From Seriola aureovittata (Eukaryota; Chordata; Actinopteri; Carangiformes; Carangidae): a stretch of DNA of 64,000 nucleotides. The stretch lies in contig NC_079375.1 of the NCBI RefSeq assembly GCF_021018895.1, positions 2,814,560-2,878,559 on the forward strand. Reading direction: 5' to 3'. Below the pieces are notes generated by a model. That model was given only the letters and a program-made list of their open reading frames with translations, did no database searches and was not told the origin of the DNA. Position numbers and translations under genes: made by a program. Positions within the stretch are counted from its first letter, which is position 1. The number at the start of each line of letters is the position of its first letter. Positions 13,546 to 21,837 of this stretch are shown one piece after another.

Positions 13546-14509
13546 GGGAAGATATAAGACAAATAAATGTGCAGGACCTGCTGGTGACTCAAGCTGTTGA
13601 AGTAACATGAACAAAAAACATCTATTGGGAAACGGTGCTTATGAAGCTAGGCTAACTAGCTTCCTCTCAATACAAACCGGTTGATTAACACAATGTGGAC
13701 TGTGTTGAAAAAGGACAATGCATCAATGTTCATATGATGTTCCTCAGTCAGAAGCACTGACAACCTTTAACTTTAAATTGTCTAAATGTAACCAGCTGTA
13801 AAAGGACAGTGACTAAATAATCTAAAACTGGCTAAATGATAAATTATGAAACAATCTGATCAAACAATAAGTATCCTGAACTAGAAGATGGATTTGACCC
13901 AACATTGCAGCATTCAGTACTTTACTGTTCTCTTTCTTCTCTGTGGTACAGACACATTTTGGTCGGTACCAAAGGTTAGATACGCAGCCGTTGACGCCAG
14001 TGGATGGATCTGCTACAAGTGGCGGGAAAGAAGGTGAAGATGTGTAGTTATTGCAATGTTTCAACTTTTCTAAATAAATAGATAAGAGGAACGAGGAGAC
14101 AAAGACAGATGGAAAGAACTGGAGTTGTTGGTAAGTTTTGAAATCATCACTCATGTTAACACTGCTGTCATGAGTTGGTTATGACGGACACACACAGACA
14201 CATTTCCCCTGAAAATCAATGTACCTGTTGTTTTAAAACCGACTTTAGCTTCAATGCTAATGACTGCTCAAAGAAAAGTGTTTTGTGTTAACATCTCCAC
14301 ATCTACACATTTGATAAACAAACTGCTTTTGACTTGGAAGACATTATTTTCACTTTTAATGAAGCTAGGCTAACGATGCCCCCTGCTTACAGTCTTTGTG
14401 CTAAGGCTAATGTGTCCTAGAAGCTTACTTCCCAACATATCTTCTTTTTTTTCTTTTTCCACAAGAAATCCAGTCATTTCTAAACTGCCATAACCAGGAT
14501 AGACCAGCT

Positions 14510-14543
<34 letters not shown>

Positions 14544-14545
14544 TG
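14510..14545. repeat. (GT)n(GA)n compound microsatellite
   Basis: (GT)10 immediately followed by (GA)n with a GTGAGT end. Confidence 0.9.
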
Positions 14546-14894
14546 AGTGCAGTGTGAGCTTTGCGGGACAATGAGTCTAAAGATGACTCATTTTATTGCT
14601 ACACCAGACGATTGCCTGTTGGTCTGACGCAGTCAGTCCCGTTATAAAACACTACATCCCAGACAAGACACACTGTCAAACAGCTGCCAGGCTCACACTT
14701 TACAGAGCTGCTACAACTTTAATGAAGAGGTCGCCTGTCAGGAAAATGTTAACGTATGCTGTTTTAAATATGACTGATGTTGTTGTCCTATGTTTATTAA
14801 TCCCAAATGTCTCTTTATTTATTCTTTTTTAAATTTATTTTTGTTGAATATATTGTTTCTTTAAAAAAAATCAGACTCCAAACTTATCTATTTA

Positions 14895-15240
14895 CACTAG
14901 CCAACATGACCAAAAATATTTGGACATGCAGTTATTTCAACCTTCTGTGATTGTTGAATTTTTCTAGACCATGGGCATTAACCTGCTGATCTACAACATC
15001 CTCCACTCTTTCCACCAGATGTTGAACCTGCTGCAATGGTTTACTTCCATTCAGACACAGGAGCATCACTGAGGTCCAACACTGGTGCTGATGAGATCCG
15101 GCTCGTCCAGTTCATCCCTGCGATGCTGGACAGGGTTAAAGTCAGACCAGTCAAGTTCCTCCCTGCCAAAGTGGGAAAAACATTTCTTCATGGACCATGC
15201 AGCCCAGGACCTTGGACAGTGGTTGTGTATGAAAACACTT
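14895..15240 (+). repeat. degraded teleost DNA-transposon remnant
   Basis: Starts ccaacatgaccaaaaatat (a typical end of a fish Tc1-like MITE family as I recall it) and continues through gaggtccaacactggtgctg, agggttaaagtcagaccag, tcaagttcctccctgcc and ttcttcatggacc. Frames across it are chance openings. Confidence 0.5.
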
Positions 15241-15244
15241 ACTC

Positions 15245-15650
15245 ATTCACTCCTCCTTACTCACTATCCAGGGAGTTCTATGTGGAGGACTATATAGTGA
15301 GCTCATCTGTAAAATGAAAAAACACTGTTGGACACAACTTATTTTCTCTGCACCATTTTTCTGTCTTTCAGTGCGAGTACAATGCATGATGGTATATATT
15401 GCTTGGTTGGTGAACCTCAGTTGTACACTATTTTTCATGATGCACTGTGGCATACTATGAGTCCACTACATAGGATAAAGTAATTGGATGTGTTCGGAAC
15501 CGCCTACTAACGTACTGCCTACTAACGTACTGCCTACTAGTATGTACTGCGTACTACTAAATTACCAAATTAGTATGCAATTACCAAGCGGAAGACCACA
15601 CTGAAGTATACAGCCAGTATCCCAGAATGCATTTTGCACGAGGTGGCAGC
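15245..15650. repeat. remnants of 'tactagtatg' MITEs
   Basis: Holds tactcactatccagggagt, gactatatagtgagctc and further on tgtgttcggaaccgcctac, a 14-bp tandem pair (cgtactgcctacta) and tagtatgtactgcgtac. These phrases recall fish MITEs whose ends read GTGTCCGAAAT. Boundaries are approximate. Confidence 0.45.
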
Positions 15651-16046
15651 GACGACTGGCAGGGATTTTAAAGAAGGTTGAAAACTGTTGTAATATTCAC
15701 TAATAACACTATTAATAGGTCACTTTGTAAACTTTGAACATTTTTTCAGGCAAGAATGTAGCTGGATAGACTCACAATTTTTTGGTCTGTTTATATGTGA
15801 AATGTCGGTTTGTAAATCTGCTGAGACGATACTGTACTGTACAGAAATGCTAGTAGCAGCTAAGACGGATTTTGCAGAATAGCGATAGAGTTGAAACTGT
15901 TGCTGAAACAAGAGAGGAGCTTTGTGTTAAGTTGGAAGAACAATATTGTCCATTTTTTTTATGTTGTTGCATTGATGGTTCCTCTCACTGGAACAACCAG
16001 GAAAAGCAGGCCCTTTGATTAAAACGTCAATTAGGTTTCACTGAGG
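15651..16046. other. intergenic, nothing recognised
   Basis: AT-rich sequence between the MITE remnants and the purine-rich tract. Confidence 0.55.
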
Positions 16047-16258
16047 TGAACTGGGAAAAAGAAAGGAGAGACAAAGAGAATGAGGAAAGAGGGTGAGACA
16101 AAAGGCAAAGAATATGAGGAAAGGGAGAGATATTTTGGAGACAGAAGGAGGGATGATGGGAGATGGAGAAAGAAGGGAGGGAGGGTAGAAACAGGATGAA
16201 TGGAGAAGAAGAGCGTTGAATGAGGGAGACGGTTAAGACAAGGAGAAAGAATGAACAC
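16047..16258 (+). repeat. purine-rich (GGA/GAA) tract upstream of the promoter
   Basis: About 210 bp in which the + strand is dominated by G and A, with GGGAGGGAGGG runs near 16176. It ends in a short (CA)n at 16254-16276. It forms a strand-asymmetric block immediately before the CRE and the GC-rich leader. Confidence 0.8.
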
Positions 16259-16287
16259 ACACGCACACACACACACAGAGGTGACTG

Positions 16288-16295
16288 TGACGTCA
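16288..16295. promoter_or_regulatory. consensus palindromic CRE (TGACGTCA)
   Basis: A perfect 8-bp cAMP response element about 1.3 kb upstream of the adcy8 start codon, at the left edge of the GC-rich promoter region. CREB/ATF proteins bind this palindrome. The motif is read directly; its activity here is inferred. From memory, the mouse Adcy8 promoter has been reported as CREB-responsive, which would make this a conserved site. Confidence 0.65.
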
Positions 16296-16574
16296 AACCG
16301 GAGCCCAGCTGACTCGCTCGCTCCGCCGTGCCTCTCGCTGACCAGCCTCGCGCTCTCTGCACAGCTAGTACTCCACGCGGCTGCTGCTGCTGCACGCCCC
16401 TTTAAACACAGAAGAAGAAGAAGAAGAAAGGGGGCGAAAACAGGAGAACTCACGCGAAGAGACGGCTCACCAGAGGAGGAGGAGGAACTGGAGGAGGAGG
16501 AGGAGGAGGAAGGAGGCGCAGCACGGGGACATATAGGATATTTGTCTTATTATTTATTTTTTTGGGCACTTTAC

Positions 16575-16628
16575 ATGGAGACGAGCCGCTCTGCCTGGCG
16601 CGGTCTCCTCAAAGAGATAACCGAGTAG
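16575..16628 (+). other. short upstream ORF in the adcy8 leader
   Basis: ATG at 16575 followed by 17 codons (begins METSRSAW) and a TAG. It would be a uORF only if transcription starts upstream of it. Other short ATG-initiated frames follow at about 16749, 16942, 16989 and 17201. No conservation evidence is available. Confidence 0.3.
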
Positions 16629-17052
16629 GATTGTTTGTTTGTCTTGGCACCGCTCCCCGACGCCCTCCTCCCTCTCTCCCTCCTTCCCTCCCTCCCTCAC
16701 TCCCCAACCTCGGCCAGGTGTTGCATCTAAGCGCGAGCCCTCGTGTTGATGGAGAGGCGCGAGAAGGAGGGTTGAGGAGCTCGCGTACTCGACTCTGATC
16801 CTGTCTGCGGAGCCTCGCGAGCAAAAAACAAGTTGACAATATTGATTTTATTTTTAAAGAAAGATTCTGATTACGGATTTTGTTTTGCCTTCTCTGCCGC
16901 TGCGGATTTTTACCGGATTTGTCTTTTTTGTGGCATCTTTTATGAACGTTACAGAAAAACGGGAATTAACGTGAGATTTTGTGGGTTTATGGTACTATTT
17001 GGAAAAAATGGCAAAGTAAACGGATACAGGTGTGCCAACGACGCACGAGCCA

Positions 17053-17082
17053 TTTTTTTTTTTTTTTTTGGGGGGGGGGGGG
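17053..17082 (+). repeat. T17G13 homopolymer pair in the adcy8 leader
   Basis: Seventeen T directly followed by thirteen G. It lies in the probable transcribed leader and in a short upstream frame starting at about 16989, so length change would shift that frame. Confidence 0.85.
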
Positions 17083-17550
17083 TTTAAATTAATAATCACA
17101 TTTCTAGCCGTCTGGTCTGCTCCCTGACACCGCTTACACCCGAACTTCCGCCTTGTTTTTTTCACGGATCCCGGTTTTCCGTGACAGCCGTGGCACCCTT
17201 ATGGTGTGGACGGTTGGCGCACGGTGGTTCGAGGTGCCGCTTGGACACGCCGCCCGGTGTTTCTTTTAGCCCTCAGCACGGAGACACGGTGCATGGTGAT
17301 GATGGTACGCGGATAATCCCGGAGATGCTTTTCCACTCGAGTCGGATTCATGGGCTGTTTCTTCAGTGGGATCGTTTGCGTGACAATGACCTCCAACTGC
17401 GCTTTACCCCGTGCCGTGCTCGCCGCGCCCCCGGTTCGATGCGCACGACAGGACGTCGTCGTCTCCCCAAAATCGCTGAGCTAACTAACTCACAACCGGG
17501 AAAGGGAGGGATAATATCAAACCAAAACAACCGATAGGAGAAGAAGACAA

Positions 17551-17553
17551 TAA
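17551..17553 (+). other. in-frame stop upstream of the adcy8 start
   Basis: TAA in frame with the ATG at 17587 and 12 codons upstream of it. No in-frame ATG lies between them, which fixes 17587 as the first possible AUG start for this reading frame. Confidence 0.9.
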
Positions 17554-17586
17554 CAACAGCAGCTGCAGCAACAAGCGGCGGCAGTG

Positions 17587-18501
17587 ATGGAGCTGTCCGA
17601 GGTCCGGTGCTCCAGCGCCAGCGAGGAGCTGTACACAATCAACAAGACTCCGAGCAGCAGCAACAACAGCAACAGCAGTGGCAGCGGCAGCGCGCGACCC
17701 AAACGGCTGCTGTGGCAGAACGCGGTGCGGCACATCACCGAGCAGCGGTTCATACACGAGCAGGGTGGGGGAGGCGGAGGAGGGGTGAAGGGCATCGGGC
17801 CGGACGAGCCCTACGACCCGAGCCAGGGTCCGCGGAAGCAGTCGGCGGGGCGGACGTCAGTGGGAGACCGGCACAACAACGGCGGGACCAAAGTGTTCCC
17901 GGAGCGCGCCAGCAGCGACCTGGGATTCCTGCAGATCGACTGCGCGCCGAGCAACTCCGACTTCTTCCTGAACTGGGGCTACACGTACCGGGGTGTCATC
18001 TTCCCCACGCTGCGGAACGCCTTCAAGTCCCGCGACCTGGAGCGGCTGTACCAGCGCTACTTTCTGGGCCAGAGGCGCAAGTCCGTGGTTGTGATGAACA
18101 TCCTGGATGTGGTGACCAAGCTCACCCTGCTGGTGCTGCACCTTACCCTGGCCTCCTCCCCGATGGACCCCATCAAAGGGACGCTCCTGGGCTTCTTCAC
18201 GGGCATCGAAGTAGTAATTTGTGCCTTAGTGGTGGTGCGGAAGGACACCACGTCGCACGGCTACCTGCAGTACAGCGGCGTGGTCACGTGGGTGGCTATG
18301 GCCACGCAGATCCTGGCGGCCGGTCTGGGCTACGGGCTGCTCGGTGACGGGGTGGGATACGTGCTGTTCACCCTGTTCGCCACCTACAGCATGCTACCGC
18401 TGCCGCTCACCTGGGCCATTCTTGCCGGTCTGTTCACCTCGGGGCTCCACATCCTGGTCCAGCTGCTCATCTCCCACAATGCACAGCTGTCTACCAACCA
18501 G
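17587..18501 (+). CDS. adcy8: adenylyl cyclase type 8, coding exon 1 (residues 1-305)
   Basis: Encodes the cytosolic N-terminus and TM1-TM5 of a membrane adenylyl cyclase (ATP to cAMP). The MELS..RC..SEELYTI start, the [17 protein letters not shown] segment (residues 41-57) and the [19 protein letters not shown] segment (148-166) are hallmarks of AC8; residues 37-57 correspond to the N-terminal calmodulin-binding region known in mammalian AC8. Hydrophobic segments lie near 168-188, 200-217, 231-250, 256-271 and 274-296. The ATG at 17587 is chosen because an in-frame TAA (17551-17553) lies 12 codons upstream with no ATG between, and the context GTGATGG has purine at -3 and G at +4. The exon is 305 whole codons and ends CAG|GTAAGC (phase 0). 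Residues 23-35 are Ser/Asn/Gly-rich and 60-66 are seven glycines; both are low-complexity and probably variable. Family assignment is confident; species and paralogue suffix are not determined. Confidence 0.97.
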
Positions 18502-18524
18502 GTAAGCTCTCACCTGCTCACTTT

Positions 18525-19155
18525 ATGTCATCCATCCATGCATCTTCATCCTCCTCTCTTCTCCTATCCTCTCTTGTTTACTTTCTAGTTTCCCTCTCTT
18601 CTTTCATTTGTTTACTTCTTTTTTTTCTTCTCCTTCTCTCTCCTCATCTCCTCTTGCCTCCTCTCATGTTGCCTCTCTTGATTCCTTTTTCCACACTTGT
18701 TCTGTCCCCGTTTTTCTTCTCCTTGTGTTTCCGTCTCCTCTCGTTTCCTCTCCTCTCTTCCAGCCTCCGATTCCTCTTCCTGTCCTTTACTGACCTCCTC
18801 TCCTTAATCCTCCTCTCCTCATGTTTTCCATCTTCGCCCCATACATCCCCTTCTTCTCCTTCTCTCCTCCATCCTCCATCTTTGTTGCTCCCTGAACCTC
18901 TCCTTCTCCCAATTTTCTCTCCTTTTCTCCTCTTTTTTATGTCTCATCTCTACCTTCTCCTCTTCTCCTCCTTAATTCCCATTCCTCCTTTTCCTATTCC
19001 TATAGACCTCCTCTTTTTCCTCCTTCATCTCCCTCCACATCATCGTCTCCTCTCCTCTCCTCTCCTCTCCTCTCCTCTCCTCCCCTCTCCTCTCCTCTCC
19101 TCTCCTCTCCTCTCCTCTCCTCTCCTCTCCTCTCCTCTCCTCTCCTCTCCTCTCC
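18525..19155 (+). repeat. pyrimidine-only tract ending in (TCTCC)n array
   Basis: Starting about 25 bp after the exon 1 donor, the + strand is almost entirely C and T for some 630 bp. The last part (about 19045-19155) is a near-perfect TCTCC pentamer array of roughly 22 units with one interruption at 19082. The absence of purines keeps a long frame open by chance; it is not coding. Such polypurine/polypyrimidine mirror tracts can form triplex (H-DNA). Confidence 0.9.
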
Positions 19156-19519
19156 GGGAACGTTTTTCAGACTGATGCTTGAAGATGATGATGTTGGTGT
19201 TTACTGAAACTTCTCAGCTGAGTGGAAACTAGTTGCTGCATTGTGATGTTTTTTGATGTCTGTTTCCTTAAGTTTTTGCTGAGAACTGAAACTGGGCAGC
19301 AGTTTATTTGCAGCTGTCACTCACATTAGTGAAACAACACAGCGGTTGTGTTATTCTGTGTGAATAGGTGTACATGTGTTGGTCTGTCTGGGCTGTTTGT
19401 TGCTCTCTGTCTCTGACTTCCTGATTTTTTTTAGCTCTTGAATTCATTGTTTCGGTTTTAGTAATGAAATGTGACACCAGCAGGTCTGACTGCTGAGGTT
19501 TCAGCACCAGGAGCTGTCC

Positions 19520-19520
<1 letters not shown>

Positions 19521-19561
<41 letters not shown>

Positions 19562-19828
19562 TCTCTCTGTAGTTGTGAGGACACTCATTGACATAAAGCA
19601 TTATCTAGCCCCTCACAACTAAATGTCTAACACTAACCCAGAGGTTCTTAAACTGTTTCTGGCTTGCCCCCCCTTCAGAAAAGACCCAACCCCCCCCCCC
19701 CCACCCCTACCCCCACCACCTCTGCAGTACGCTCCGTGGCCCCTCCCTTCCTGCCCTCCAGTTTGAGAATCACTGAACTAAAACCTAAAAGTGTGAGGGA
19801 GTAGAATTGGTGCACACAAATGTAGAAA

Positions 19829-19896
<68 letters not shown>
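19521..19896. repeat. two (CA)n microsatellites and a C13 run
   Basis: (AC)19 at 19521-19558, C13 at 19690-19702, and (CA)33 at 19830-19896, the longest CA tract in the window. Confidence 0.92.
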
Positions 19897-19900
<4 letters not shown>

Positions 19901-19959
19901 AATGCACTGCAGCTCCAAATAATTTCAGCCCCCTCTACTGGTGGGATCAGCTTTAGTTC

Positions 19960-19983
19960 TTCTTTCTTTCTTTCTTTCTTTCT

Positions 19984-20023
<40 letters not shown>

Positions 20024-20027
20024 TTTT
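19960..20027 (+). repeat. (TTTC)n tetranucleotide microsatellite
   Basis: About 16 TTTC units with one imperfect unit near 19983. Confidence 0.92.
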
Positions 20028-21122
20028 CCTATAATAGTAATTAAGGTTGTGTAATTACCATAAAGCGTACATTTTTATGTATGTGTACAGTAGCATAGGT
20101 CTCATAGTTTTACTCCTACTCTCTATAAAAACTGAAATAAATCAGTGACTTTGAGTTTAAACTGCTGACTTTAATATTTAATGTGATGGTGTTTACATCC
20201 ACATCATTTTTACAATCCACCATTGAAATGATCCTAAACTCACAGACAAGGCAACCAAAGATTTATGATCAAACAATGGACTGGTCTTTACTGTCTGAGT
20301 CAGTCACCTGACCCTCAGACCAGCTGATCATATGTTTCAGTGCTGAAGGTCAGACTGAAGATAGAAACCCCCCAGAAAAAGGCACAGGCTTCTCACAACA
20401 TCAGCACAAATACTGAACGTGACGTGATGACTTTTATTTAAGTTTCTGTCACTTATTTGAAGATGTGGATGTACACACACTCATATTTAAGATGAGAATC
20501 AATCAATACTCACTGACTTTATAATTAGGAGACACTTTATTCTGAAAGACCTTTGTTTCTGCTTAGTATTTAAGAGCCTGTACATTTATGTCTATTGGTG
20601 GTGCTGGTGTGGAGAGAGAGTGAAGCACACAGCTGTAATCTGTCTGCGCTCGGCCATTATATTTTCACTGAGGTTGGAAAACACTGTCAGTGAACTGTTG
20701 CTTATTTTCCTGGACCCTTTCCTGGAGTCTTTGCCTCACTGTCAGGACCTGTCTGGATCTTTTTTTAGACTTCAGATCAAGAGTTTTACACTCACTAAAC
20801 CTATTTGCAGCTACATGGGAACCCCCTGCTGTAGGGGATGACAGTAATGAGCTGAAATTATATTGTTGCAAGCTTTCAGTCAGCGTATAAAGCTTTTTGT
20901 TTGGACTGTGTCAGTATACATTTGACAGGTTATAGTTGACGCTGTAAAAATGTTTCTACAGCAGGGTCTTGTTTGCTGTCATGACTTTTGCCTTGTGTTT
21001 TGAAATGATCATAAAACCACAGAAGAAGAAAATTATCCATCTGTCAAAAGCTTTTGTTTCCTGTTTAACTTTTGAACATGATTTGCCGCAGTTGGTTTGA
21101 ATAGAGTTTGATTAATTTAATA
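20028..21122. other. intron 1, nothing recognised
   Basis: AT-rich. Overlapping short frames near 20620-20890 on both strands have no recognisable protein features. Confidence 0.5.
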
Positions 21123-21219
21123 TAAACAGAGAGGAAATTACTTAGTTGCAGGTTTAGAAGCTGGATCCACTTCCTGTAAGTTTGAGAAATGTTAGTTTGA
21201 TATGTACACAGAGTTTAAA
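21123..21219 (+). repeat. direct repeat flanking family A copy 1 (left)
   Basis: About 97 bp (taaacagagaggaaattac ... ggtttagaagctggatcca ... agtttaaa) repeated imperfectly at 21738-21837 on the other side of copy 1. The other family A copies do not have it. Confidence 0.75.
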
Positions 21220-21735
21220 GGTTGATATTTTACACTTCTCCTGTGTTGTACTTGAAGATATAAGAAGATATATTTGTGGTTTAGAACCAAAAACCATCTC
21301 AATGTAGTTTTACATCTCCTCTCTCAGGCTTCTGTATGGAGATCTAGTAACAACAGGTCGGCGAGGCGATCAGAGGAGAGGAGGCTCTGAGCCTCTCTTC
21401 TGATTGGCCAACTGTTTTCTCAGTGATCCAATAAAAAAATATATTGCAGATTTCAGGTAAACACTCAGAGAAACCAAATCCTGCAAGGTTGGTCGGTGGG
21501 TCCAGGTGGTCAGGGCTTGGGGCGTGGCTGAGAGCGGTGACTGCTTTGTTGTGACATCACAAAGTTCCAGAAGTCCTGACGGCTGGTTTTAAGGCTCAGT
21601 TTCTGAATACAGGCTGTGAGCATTTCTCTGTGGACTGAGGCTTTGATACTTTCACAGTATTAATATAGAACCTAGACCTGATCTATAATCAAACAACACA
21701 TGGACATCTACCTTTAGACTATATGGGACCTCTAA
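21213..21735 (+). mobile_element. dispersed repeat family A (AAAGGTCC ends), copy 1, near full length
   Basis: About 520 bp. Shares long near-identical segments with copies at 38985, 48407, 51212 and 60578, for example cctctctcaggcttct, aaccaaaaaccatctca and gaggctctgagcctctc (an internal palindrome). The family ends look like AAAGGTCC(C)ATATT in inverted orientation (left aaaggttgatatt, right atatgggacct), so a non-autonomous DNA transposon is likely. Confidence 0.8.
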
Positions 21736-21737
21736 TG

Positions 21738-21837
21738 TAAACAGAGAGAGGGAATTACTGAGCAGCAGGTTTAGAAGTTGGATCCACAACCCACAAGTTT
21801 GAGAACTGTTACTTTAAGATGTATGCACAGTTTAAAA
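21738..21837 (+). repeat. direct repeat flanking family A copy 1 (right)
   Basis: Partner of the repeat at 21123-21219, same orientation, roughly 80 percent identical by eye (taaacagagagagggaattac ... ggtttagaagttggatcca ... agtttaaa). Confidence 0.75.

Larger units (their letters stand above)
10331..14894. other. intergenic, no gene recognised
   Basis: AT-rich with a C-run cluster (12353), a tandem ctgaattaat(c) pair at about 12319-12338, a possible Tc1-like end at 13508 and a GT/GA microsatellite at 14510. The 12050-12300 stretch is of higher complexity and could be conserved, but nothing firm is seen. Confidence 0.5.
16296..17586 (+). promoter_or_regulatory. adcy8: probable adcy8 promoter-proximal region and long 5' leader
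   Basis: GC- and CpG-rich DNA between the CRE and the start codon. I see no convincing TATA box (only weak A/T stretches near 16530), so the start site is not placed. The stretch carries (GAA)n at about 16411-16428, (GGA)n at about 16476-16512, CCCT/CCTC repeats at about 16664-16702, and a T17G13 homopolymer pair at 17053-17082. Several short upstream ATGs exist if transcription starts near 16.5 kb. No splice site pair was evident, so the leader is probably continuous with exon 1. Confidence 0.55.

Noticed and set aside
17363..18251. Minus-strand open frames opposite exon 1 and the leader
   Set aside because: Leucine/serine-rich shadows of CAG/GCN-rich coding and leader DNA with no recognisable domain.
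17607..18347. Long second-frame open reading frame overlapping adcy8 exon 1 (Q-rich start)
   Set aside because: It begins at GTG, not ATG, has no protein family features, and is a by-product of GC-rich codons in the true frame, which matches AC8 throughout.
18502..18588. Extension of exon 1 reading frame past 18501
   Set aside because: It reads through a consensus donor (CAG|GTAAGC) into the pyrimidine tract; AC8 continues instead in exon 2 at 52331 with perfect phase.
18525..19175. 216-codon Ser/Leu/Pro frame
   Set aside because: Created by the purine-poor tract, which lacks stop codons in this frame; no protein-like composition.
19675..19893. Cys/Val or Thr/His repeat peptides over CA/GT tracts (here and at 26190, 49287, 53750, 56551, 63602)
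   Set aside because: Direct translation of dinucleotide microsatellites.
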